12,772 nucleotides of DNA from assembly GCA_028565635.1 (NCBI GenBank), contig JAOXYB010042593.1, positions 1-12,772 of the forward strand, read 5' to 3'. Origin of the DNA: Phoronis ovalis. Its lineage: Eukaryota; Phoronida; Phoronidae. Under the pieces are notes generated by a model. The model made no database searches. It was given only the letters and a program-made list of their open reading frames with translations, and was not told the DNA's origin. A program made the translations under genes and the position numbers. Shown one piece after another: positions 1-8,300 of this stretch. Position 1 is the stretch's first letter. Each line of letters opens with the position of its first letter.

Positions 1-226
1 AAACTGACTGATACAAACCAAATTCCAAAAATCGTTTTATGGATACAAACCTAAAATTAATCCAAATTATCTGCTGTCAGCAGCGGGTAGAAATCCAAAT
101 CTTTGAATTTCTTGACGGTAGCAATCCAAAAAAATATAGTAAGAAATATACAATCCAAATCCAAATTTTTTAACTGGGCTGCACATGCACCCCCACCAAA
201 AAATACCTCGAATACCTCCCCGGGCC
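1..226 (-). repeat. Interspersed repeat, copy 1 (CCCGGG-ended, ~30-nt units)
   Basis: A run of short units carrying ATCCAAA recurs about every 30 bases (near 59, 93, 123 and 153), and GATACAAACC occurs at 10-19 and 42-51. The right side is a C-rich block (188-195) and CTCCCCGGG near 216-224. CTGGGCTGCACA at 174-185 matches CTGGACTGCACA at 3492-3503 in copy 2, in the same position relative to the CCCGGG end. I read this as a truncated or edge-cut non-coding interspersed repeat whose CCCGGG end lies at the right. Short open frames across it show no protein-like features. Confidence 0.6.
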
Positions 227-531
227 TGATTCTGTACGGTGTAGTAGGAACTGCAACAGCAACCGTGTGTGACACCCACACATACCACGTGGTGTTTAAT
301 TAGATAAATGTTTCAATTAAGCTTAATTAATTTTGACATTTCCACTAAATTTTATATAATAAATTTAACAATGCCTAGCACGAAATATTCTACTGACTTA
401 AAATATGTTAATACATTGTTTTTAAGTTGGATCCCGGATTGGATAGTTCTAAATTTTAATTGTACCTACGTTCTCTCCGTCATTACCTTTGCCTATAATA
501 AATAATTTAATAATAATTTTAATTATTTTAG
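227..531. other. Intron or upstream flank of gene A, no exon recognised
   Basis: This is AT-rich sequence ending in the TTATTTTAG acceptor of the first visible gene A exon. It contains the palindrome ACCACGTGGT (285-294, an E-box core), which may be chance. I saw no exon with both splice sites here. The first visible exon needs an upstream phase-1 exon, so the 5' end of the gene lies outside the window. Confidence 0.5.
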
Positions 532-726
532 GGAGGATTGGTGTCTATATCGACGTTTATGAAGCTGTGGCGAATGAACAGAAGCATGGTTCAGAGCATT
601 ACTTTGTAATGTTAATGATGGAGACACTATATAAAGAATATACAGAGATGGATCTGACCATTGTCAAGGGAGGCATTGAAAAACACAATATTTGCGATGG
701 TGTTGTTTTGGAAGGATTTAAGGACG
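532..726 (+). CDS. Gene A exon a (internal, phase 1-1)
   Basis: The acceptor is TTATTTTAG before 532 and the donor is GACG|GTAAGC at 726/727. The 195-base exon is open throughout and encodes RIGVYIDVYEAVANEQ...LEGFKD. It is symmetric (phase 1 at both ends), so it could be skipped without a frameshift. An alternative end, reading through GTAAGC to the stop after KLKQVTTV, would need intron retention and is less likely given the strong donor. Confidence 0.78.
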
Positions 727-3167
727 GTAAGCTTAAACAGGTCACTACAGTTTAATCAACAATTTTATAAATTATTCATTTGTTAGAATTTCCATCCCGA
801 TCATTTTGCAACAGTTATAGCTATGAATTTTTATAAACAAGTTCATGTATTAACTGTGCTATACGGCGCAATATATAGTGTTTGAAAAAACCATGACCGC
901 CATACTTGAACATTAACTGTATAACATAACTAGTTTACATGAGATGAATTATTGCTGCAATCAGTATAATGTTTGTTTCATGTATTTTACTCATCGCTAT
1001 TCTTTACAGTAGGTTTCCGAGTTATGCTCTCCCGTAAATACTGGATTGTGATGCGGTAAATGACGTCAGAAATATCTGTTGAGACGGGACATTGAGGAGG
1101 GAAATGGGGGTAGTGACCGCAACTTAAAAAAAAAAATTACCCTTTCACGAATCACAAGTACTAAACATCTGCAATCTCGGCTCACGACAATTAAACAACC
1201 CTTTCCACTTGAACAATAATAACTATTCATAAACAGGTTGTACACAGCCTGTTACAGTCTACCTCATAATTATGGTTACAGCATACTTTAGGAATCTGCG
1301 ATGGAGGGTTATTTATCATACTTTCATTCTGCAATACTGTATCTGAGACGGAAATGGAGGGGTAGGGGAAAGCATTCAATCTCATTGCACAGAAGTAAAA
1401 GATGATAATGATTGCATTGCTTAAACAAATTATTGCAACCGTAAAACACGGAAATAAAAACATATATCAGGTTTATCACATTTCACGGACCAAATAAAAT
1501 TCAATGAATCCCATTGCACGAAAATAAAATATGATCCTTTCACACCTATAGAAATATAAGTTTGCCCCCTTTTCCTCTAAATACATGCAAGTACCTCAAT
1601 TAGGCCAAATGGTCACCAAATGTGAAATTGTGCACGTGTATGTATAACATTTCACGTTGCATGAATGTTTCATTACGGAATTCGAGATTCTGTGATTCCT
1701 TAGCGATTCCCTAACAGACTAAGCTGATGACTTGAGAAAAATCTGATTAACTGTCACAAACAAGTATTTAGGACTTTATCGAAAGAGAGCATAACTCGGA
1801 AACCTACTGTAAAGGTTACTTATACAAGCATACATATACTGGTGTATTGCTCTGCGCTGTTTTTGTACTTCTATCTATAGACAATTTCGTCACTCGTTTA
1901 CACTGTGCCGGGACATTGTAGAATAATTGGAAATGTTAATAATGAAATTTTGTTATTTTAAACTTTTTATTAGGGATAATTCTCACTGCCGTACCTGATG
2001 ACATTGATGCTTTAGAAGGAATGTGGAAAACTTTCGAGAATGGTCAACTAGGACGCGCCATTCAAGAAACTCTTATTACTGAAGACATTTTAAAAGCCAT
2101 GCGCACGTCGTCTATCCAAATCCGTACTAAACTGTGGAAGGATGAATATGAAGCGTGCAAAGAAGAATTGTTATCTCAAAAGCTCGCATGTCTACGCATA
2201 GAAAAAGCAGGTAAGATGTTGTGATTATAATTCTTAAAAACTGCTGGTAAAAATAATAAAATATTATTTTATTGAAACTGCCTGTAAAAGTTATAAAATA
2301 TTATTAAATACTTTACGTGGTTTCATTACGCATCTATCGCATGTATCCACGTAAAAGAGTAAAATTGGGTACGAACGGAGGCAAAAAATAGAAATTAATG
2401 GTACAATATGGAAATAGAAATGTCGTATAAAATAAAAGTTACAGATGCGTGCTGTCAGAAAGGGGTCTAATTGAATGGTTGATTGCATTAAGCTGTAGAA
2501 TGATTTTTTTTTAAAAAGCAAATGATAAAATTTGCATTGAATAATTTATTATTTACTTGTTTAAATGTATTCCTTTTCAGACGTTGATTTTGCAATGTTA
2601 AAACGAGCTAAAGAATGTCAAAAAGACATTTCCAAAGAAATCCTTAGCCTGCGAGATCAAGAGGACCATTTTGAGCAAACCATGGGTGAATTTATAGAAA
2701 TTGTAAAACGTTATCAATCAGAGTATAAGAATGCTACAGCTTCTCTGAAGCAGTTTGAAGCATTTGTTAAAAATTTAAGATCTAAAAATAAAAAGGTAAA
2801 CTTGAAAGTTTTAGATCATTATCTCTCAGTTGTAAGAAAACTTAGAAGTGTGTATGAAAAAGTACAGCACGAACTTTGGTTTCCAATGTCTCAGATTCGT
2901 AGGTCTTGTGAAAACGAAAAACAAAGACGAATTAAAAAAGACATTATAACAATTTGTCGAGAAGTAGTACAGAGTTTGAAGCTAAATAGTGACCTTTGTA
3001 ATGTTCGTTACCTGCCATGGGAAGGAAAAGTTTTGCCGAGAGAAAAAGATTTGATATTGGGTGCTGTTAGCTTGATCCCTATGTCGATAGCAAGACTGAG
3101 TGATATAGATCATATGTTAGATGAATATTTAGTAGCTGGAGATATTAGGATTCTTAACAAAACTTAA
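532..3167 (+). CDS. Gene A: TRADD-N-like adaptor protein with helical C-terminus (3' part)
   Basis: Three exons (532-726, 1974-2210, 2581-3167) join in frame through two phase-1 introns to give about 339 visible residues ending at TAA 3165-3167. The 5' end is missing because the first exon starts in phase 1. Residues ~4-125 follow the order strand, helix (HYFVMLMMETLYKEY), strand (LTIVKGG), strand (IILTAV), helix (MWKTFENGQLGRAIQETL). This resembles the N-terminal domain of TRADD, including its aromatic-x-G-L-x-x-A-hydrophobic helix. TRADD-N domains are known from TNF-receptor adaptors and from expanded immune/apoptosis proteins of invertebrates. Residues ~146-339 are charged and helical with coiled-coil character and no death domain that I can see. 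A cytoplasmic signalling role is inferred, not shown. The exon structure is much surer than the function. Gene B converges on it from the other strand. Confidence 0.75.
1005..1811. mobile_element. MITE, Tc1/mariner-like (TA target, perfect 30-bp inverted ends)
   Basis: Bases 1002-1031 and 1785-1814 are perfect reverse complements over 30 bp (core CAGTAGGTTTCCGAG at 1007-1021). Taking TA at 1005-1006 and 1810-1811 as the target duplication leaves an 803-bp element with CAGT-starting ends, as in many Tc1/mariner-type elements. There is no transposase-length frame, so it is non-autonomous. Perfect termini suggest a fairly recent insertion. Because the match runs 5 bp beyond CAGT on each side, the exact end and target site are uncertain. 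The superfamily is inferred from the ends only. Confidence 0.8.
1081..1535. repeat. Internal direct repeats of the MITE
   Basis: GAGACGGGAC...GGGAAATGGGGGTAG (1081-1113) recurs as GAGACGGAAATGGAGGGGTAGG (1345-1366). TTCAATCTCATTGCACAG with AAAAGATGAT (from ~1374) recurs as TTCAATGAATCCCATTGCACG with AAAATATGAT (from ~1500). Scattered CCTTTCAC/TTTCACG words add to this. The element interior therefore looks built from old internal duplications. Confidence 0.55.
1974..2210 (+). CDS. Gene A exon b (second half of TRADD-N-like domain)
   Basis: The acceptor is CTTTTTATTAG before 1974 and the donor is AAGCAG|GTAAGA at 2210/2211, both good. The 237-base exon is phase 1 at both ends and joins exon a as GFKD-G-IILTAV. 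It encodes the strand IILTAV, then LEGMWKTFENGQLGRAIQ and LITEDILKAM, then DEYEACKEELLSQK. The W-x-x-F-x-x-G-x-L-x-x-A-I pattern is the best hallmark of the TRADD-N assignment. Confidence 0.82.
2238..2309. repeat. Short tandem duplication in gene A intron 2
   Basis: AAACTGCTGGTAAAAATAAT... (from 2238) is followed after ~37 bases by AAACTGCCTGTAAAAGTTAT... (from 2275). Both continue into AAAATATTATT. This is a diverged two-copy tandem repeat just inside the intron (2211-2580), with no coding role. Confidence 0.6.
2581..3167 (+). CDS. Gene A terminal exon (helical / coiled-coil region)
   Basis: The acceptor TATTCCTTTTCAG precedes 2581 and has a good pyrimidine tract. The joined codon is Asp and the frame stays open for 194 residues to TAA at 3165-3167. 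The protein is charged and almost loop-free: KRAKECQKDISKEILSL, GEFIEIVKRYQSEYKN, LKVLDHYLSVVRKLRSVYEK, then RRIKKDIITICREVVQSL. It ends with a more ordinary stretch (LPREKDLILGAVSLIPMS). Long amphipathic helices are likely. I do not recognise a named family. Confidence 0.85.
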
Positions 3168-3229
3168 TTATGTAAGATCTACATATGGTTGATTGGACAA
3201 AAATCTGCCGGTACAGAGATCGTTATACC

Positions 3230-3541
3230 GAGATGTTTCGTACCCGTGGGGGAACTAACATATATGATGAATACAGGATGTACCGCCCAAATGGATCACT
3301 TCTCACCAAAATTGGTCTATTTCAAAAATTCCATAGCAATGGCCGTCATTTCTTTACGATTTCATTTAAAGGTAGTATTTCTGGTGGGTTTTTCCGAAAG
3401 AAAACATTAAACTTCTTTTTTGTGACAGAAAACCCTAAAATAGGTCAATTTTTGAGACCAAAATTCCTAAAAATGGGTGGATATTTTGAATCTGGACTGC
3501 ACACACCATCTTAAAATATGGCCAGTACACCCCCGGGGTTT
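3230..3541 (-). repeat. Interspersed repeat, copy 2 in gene A 3' flank
   Basis: The right end is ACACCCCCGGGG (3527-3538), and CTGGACTGCACA at 3492-3503 matches copy 1. Reading leftwards it shows degenerate ~30-nt units such as AAAACCCTAAAATAGGTCAA, CCTAAAAATGGGTGG and ACCAAAATTGGTC, in the same layout as copies 1 and 3. It starts within ~65 bases of the gene A stop, so it probably supplies part of the 3' UTR. A 109-codon frame here (3185-3514) shifts across repeat units and is judged spurious. The left edge is approximate. Confidence 0.55.
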
Positions 3542-3634
3542 TGTATCCTTGGTCAATCTTCATTCCGATGAAAAAACGAGAAGCACCTCTGTGTGGTCAC
3601 CTAAAGAGAGTTGATTACGTTTTTCCTATTTGAT

Positions 3635-3670
3635 AGTTTACAATCTGGAAATAAAACTGTATTGTAAACT
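3635..3670 (+). terminator. Gene A poly(A) signal in hairpin loop
   Basis: AATAAA at 3650-3655 lies in the loop of a perfect 10-bp inverted repeat, AGTTTACAAT (3635-3644) and ATTGTAAACT (3661-3670). It is ~480 bases after the stop. A second AATAAA lies at 3806-3811 and may be used instead. Confidence 0.45.
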
Positions 3671-3805
3671 GAATCCAGATCTTACTGGCGGCGCTATACT
3701 ATAACTATATAGCTGATATTTTACTGAATTTTGAAAACATTCCATCAATAGGCGGGCGGGCGTATCTGTTCATATGTACATATGTTGTTTTTAACACTAT
3801 TTTTC

Positions 3806-3811
3806 AATAAA
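3806..3811 (+). terminator. Alternative poly(A) signal for gene A
   Basis: This is AATAAA followed by a TTTTGCTTGGGTT stretch that could serve as a downstream GU/U-rich element. It is ~640 bases after the gene A stop. Whether this one or the signal at 3650 is used cannot be told from sequence. Confidence 0.4.
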
Positions 3812-4642
3812 TTTTGCTTGGGTTAACGATTTTACTTTTTATTATTTAAGTATAAAGTCGCACTACCTGCAATGACACTGGATGCAATCTGCACAAAATA
3901 AAATTATTCACCAATCACTGTGATAAAATTAAGATAATAGAACTCTCAGGCAGTAAAACTCAAAGAGAAACGTTGTTTTTTTTTAATTATTAAAACAGGG
4001 CCTAAACTGAGTCGCGACAACTTTCAAATAACTCCAGGTTTTAAAAGAAATAACGTATTTGCAGCAAGTTTGGGTGATATTTTATTGAAGTCTCAAAGGT
4101 TACATTTAGTAACTGTTTTAAGCATTTATACAATTTTAAACTATTATTATTACTGGTTTTAAGTAAATAAGTGAGCAGATAGCATGCAAGAATATCAAAT
4201 ATAAATTGAGATAAAAAAATTGTATAAAAAAAGCTTAAAGCTAATAACTTTGTAACTAAAAAATAAGTCTGTTATTTATCAATTTATAACATAAAATAAA
4301 GTACAATCACTGTGAGACAGATTTTAAAACATTTTACTAAACAGATATTCCAATCCTCTATAAATATTAACAGTAATTGTTAAAAGTTTTAAAATAATAA
4401 TAATTACAATAATGACTGTACTATGATAAAACATTATTTGGGGGGGGGGCAATAAGAACAGTACTAGCTAAATATTCCACATAAGTTTTGTAAAAACAAT
4501 TTTCAAAGGTTAGTTTTAAACAATAGTTTGCATCATTAACTGGTTTACTTTTTTCGTAGTAAATCTTTATAGTAAATTGTTTATAGGAGGACAAAGAAGA
4601 AATCTTACTATCACAAACGTGATCATGAACTGTAACAAATAT

Positions 4643-4648
4643 TTTATT
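4643..4648 (-). terminator. Candidate poly(A) signal for gene B
   Basis: This is AATAAA on the minus strand, ~400 bases after the gene B stop at 5044. Another candidate is at 4081-4086. The choice between them is a guess. Confidence 0.3.
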
Positions 4649-5043
4649 CTCTACCAGGCACTTTATAATGCAACTAGCTTCCATAATAGGGTGTTGAATT
4701 AGTTGTATATTACACATGGCACATAACTGCTGATATGTTGTGTCAAAATATGGATTTATAGTTTTCAAATTTGTCATTGCTCAAGTCATAATGTTCATAA
4801 AGTTAACACACTTTTGTTTTCTTTCTCCATTTCATTTTTGTTTGAACATACTTTTGTTGGTATTTGCATAGATGTTATTTCATGTATTTGTTCAGCACAT
4901 ATAAAAGTAAATTCTTATCATTGCACAAAAACCAAAAAATAACGCCTATTGTTAAAGAGCCATAGCATGTCGTAACAATTTCAATACTAGCTTGTGTCAC
5001 GTACTGCTTGGCACTTTGTTTGCATACAGATGCTCCCCTATAA

Positions 5044-5315
5044 CTATAATTCAGTGCTCTGCTCCAGTTGTTGTTTATTATCTTTTTCACTTTCACTTGA
5101 GTCATCCAATGGTGGTAAAGCAGGACCATTTGTGCCATTTTGGGACACATTATTTAGATCACCAGTCGACTTGTGTTCTAGCGTAGCACTATGATTTGAA
5201 GCAGTATCATTTTCTTTCAAATGTTTAGACAGTTTCTTTCTCCTTCTCTTTTTTGGTTTTTCGTCAACTTCTGACTGATTTTCTGATGTTATTTCCTGTT
5301 GCTGATTGTCTTCAT
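5044..5315 (-). CDS. Gene B terminal exon (acidic/basic tail, PDZ-type C-terminus)
   Basis: The acceptor TTTTTATAATTTAG precedes 5315. The exon starts in phase 1 and gives 89 residues to TAG (5044-5046). It has a basic cluster KPKKRRRKKLSKHLK flanked by acidic and Ser/Asn-rich sequence (SENQSEVDE, DDSSESEKD). The last residues, QSTEL, fit the class I PDZ-ligand form. The basic cluster could also act as a nuclear-localisation or lipid-binding segment. Confidence 0.65.
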
Positions 5316-8300
5316 CTAAATTATAAAAACATTGCACTATTTTACTGTTTACCAATTACTTTCAAGAGAAAATGTAAAACACTAACATCAATGATTCTCT
5401 TTGTTTCATAATGTTTAAAGAATCAAATTTTGCCATAGTTTAAGGAAAACTTAATTGGTTGCTAAAACACATACAACAAAGTCAAAATGGGATGTGACCT
5501 AATGCGAAATATAACATTTCGAATTTTTGCAATACACAGCTTCTCACAAAAAATCCTAAAACTATTGAGCAATAGTTTAACATTGAAAAACAGTATTCTT
5601 GCCACACACAGCTAAATGGATAGCAGGTGTAAAAATGGATCACTTCAAAAGATACAAGATTGTTCTGCGAATGCATATGCATATATAATTTAACAAGAAA
5701 TTGTATTTTATTATGATGTTCATTTTGAAAAATGTGCACAAATAATGAATACATTTTAAATGTCCATTTTCAGTATTCAAGTTTTATAAATTTACAAAAT
5801 ATGAAAAAATTCTCAGTGGAAAAAACTGTCAACACAATAAACATAAAAAACACAATTTCTCAATTACATGAATATATTCTTGGCATTTTTAAAGATATTC
5901 CTGTTGACTTTGACATTCCTACCACAGGATTGTTTACACTTTACATAAGCTTTCCTCGTCGTTTTCCTTTTCGTGTAATTTTAAAATAGATTCAATAATG
6001 TTTTTTACATCTCTGGATAGCACAGCTTCATGATGTTTGCGAGGCATAGTAGAAACCATGTTATGGGAGGGTCTCCTTCTAAGATGCACCTTCGGTAATT
6101 GGCCATAATTGGACACGTTATTAATTCGTATGCAAATGACAGCTGTGCCTATCATATGTCAATATTCCGTGTAAGACTGTACAGCGACATCTAATGAGAA
6201 TACTGTTTTTCAGTGTTTAATGAAAAACTGTTGTCCAATATTTTTAGCATTTTTGTGAAAAAATTTGTATTGCACAAATTCAAAATGTATTATTTCGTAT
6301 CAGGTCACGATCCAATTTGAATTAGTTTTGTGTTTTAGTGGACATTTTGTTTTTTGAAAGCTTACCTATTTACTTACCTATTTCACTTTGGATATTATAA
6401 CTAGGATTATCATGAGCAAGCAATTCTTTCCTTTTCTTCTTTTTGTCCTTCTTTTTTCGTTTTTGCTTCTTTTCTTCATTTATAATATCGACATTTGGGG
6501 CAGCAGTTAGGGGAGGTAAATCTTTTGAAGCAGCATTATTCATAGGTAGCAGTGCCGAAGGTCTCAGTTGGACTCCATTGGCATAAGCTGCCTGGTGGTG
6601 GTATGTGTTATCAGACAGTGGTCTTGAAGCCTTAAGCAAAGGGAACACAACTTGTTAGTAAGTTAACAGCATATGCAAATAGGACACTTATAATGGTTTA
6701 CAGTTTGTAACTATATATACAACATCAGGCTGATATTGCAGAAGTAAACAGATACAATTTTGGTCACAGTGCAGTATAATGATCAGTGTAGTAGTATGTT
6801 TTTGGAATAATTTACTCCTGTCTTTCACTCATATTACTCTAAATGTATTTAATATAATGTGATCTGCCTATCTAAATATTTTATATAAACTATTGTAAAC
6901 ATTATGGTGTACTAGCTATCAACTTAAATAATTTTGTAATGCTTGTTTATATTATGTCCTTATATTCTGAAAACACAGAACTACTGAAGAGATAAGCACT
7001 CACACAGCATACTGTGCAGCACACTAGGATGCTATCATGCAGGTGTAAAAGAATTCATAGGTTGTAGTACACACTTCACTATAGATTATATATATATATA
7101 TATATTTATTAGAAATATCAAACAATATTTAAACACCCTTAAAGGATGCAGAAAAACACAACAAATTAAAAATTGGGTATTCAAACTCGACTTGCCTTAG
7201 TTAATGGACTCTATTTATATGGACTGGTTGTGTAAATATAAATCAGTCTAGATCTGCATCAATTACATTATTCTTAAAATAAAAAAATTGGTATCCTGAC
7301 AACAGTACAAGTACATGCACTAATCATAATAAACTGGAAGCAATAAAAAACAAAATAAAAAAATCCTTAAATTATAATATCAAATTTTCTGTACACAAAA
7401 CAAAGTTATTTTAATATTTATGTGTAGGCTATTTTGTGGTTATAGTGTCCTTAGACTAGTGAGTAAAACAGGTAAAATGTTATTAATATTTATTAAGATG
7501 TCTCTAAAAAAGCACAAGGTAAATCCTGAATTTGTATTAATCGCATATACTAACTACACTGTATTCGATTCGAATATTTTATAACGGAATTTGTGCTCCG
7601 AGGATGGACTTCAATAATTTTTATATGGGGTGTAACACACCTCTTTTCGAATTTTTTTAGGAGTCGGATATATGTTCCTGATCTTCAAGTTTTTATGTTT
7701 AATTTTATTCAGAGTGCAATATACTATTTGCATGCACTTGAGGTGCAACAGACAGACCGTTTCAATACCAGCATCCTTTAGGTATACACAAAACTTGTTT
7801 TTTTAAATCTAACTTTAGAAAAACTTTAACTGGTGAAAATTAAAAAAAATATTAATAAATAATTGTTTATGTATTGATATGCTCACAAAAAGTAGGGTAT
7901 TTCTTAGATCAAAGAACATAAGATTTTTTTTTGTTTTTGGCTCAGCATGCGAAAAATGTGTTTTGTGAATGAATCGCGTGAGCATACGCAGAACTACGTC
8001 ATTGTTCATTCACATAATGCGACATGATGAGATCGTTTGTGTCTCCACCAAGTGCATGCAAATAGTTTATTGCAACCGCTTTTGGAACTTCATGCTTAAA
8101 AAATGTATCCCTTTTCGGAATTTTGAATGCTGAGACGCTGAAAACAATGCACCTCTCGAGCGGAGCATGCCTGTATACCTGGCCAATGAGAGTCAGTGCC
8201 CGTGGATTTGAGCAGTCATTATGAAAGACAAAACCTGCAGCAAGCTACAGTGATAATTGATATAACATTGCGAAACACTTAGCTATATACTGATGGCCTG

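Larger units (their letters stand above)
727..1973 (+). other. Gene A intron 1, mostly occupied by a MITE
   Basis: The intron runs from GTAAGC to TTTTTATTAG and is 1247 bases long. About 800 of these belong to the inverted-repeat element at 1005-1811. Without it the intron would be ~440 bases. I saw no coding signal inside; a 78-codon frame on the minus strand (1227-1463) lies within the MITE and looks like chance. Confidence 0.7.
3671..5043. other. Convergent intergenic / 3' UTR region
   Basis: This AT-rich stretch lies between the two convergent genes. It holds the palindrome CATATGTACATATG (3771-3784), a GGCGGGCGGGCG tract (~3751-3762), a run of ten G (4440-4449), and minus-strand AATAAA words at 4643-4648 and 4081-4086 that could end gene B transcripts. 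A 118-codon minus frame (4421-4777) has neither recognised domains nor splice sites; it probably lies in the gene B 3' UTR. Confidence 0.5.

Noticed and set aside
3185-3514. 109-codon plus-strand frame after gene A
   Set aside because: It coincides with the decayed repeat copy and shows repeat-unit rather than protein-like structure.
4421-4777. 118-codon minus-strand frame
   Set aside because: It lies after the gene B stop and is partly made by a G10 run read as Pro. No domain, and no splice site fitting the last exon; most likely 3' UTR.
4875-5150. 91-codon minus-strand frame with hydrophobic stretch near its C-terminus
   Set aside because: It overlaps the gene B terminal exon in another frame and runs into the 3' UTR. 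The exon frame has a proper acceptor and matching phase; this one does not.
5732-5989. 85-codon plus-strand frame
   Set aside because: It overlaps the opposite strand of gene B exon 8 and its intron; composition is that of AT-rich non-coding DNA.
7566-7580. tRNA B-box-like word (GATTCGAAT)
   Set aside because: There is no A-box or cloverleaf within the required distance; it is a short palindrome in AT-rich DNA.
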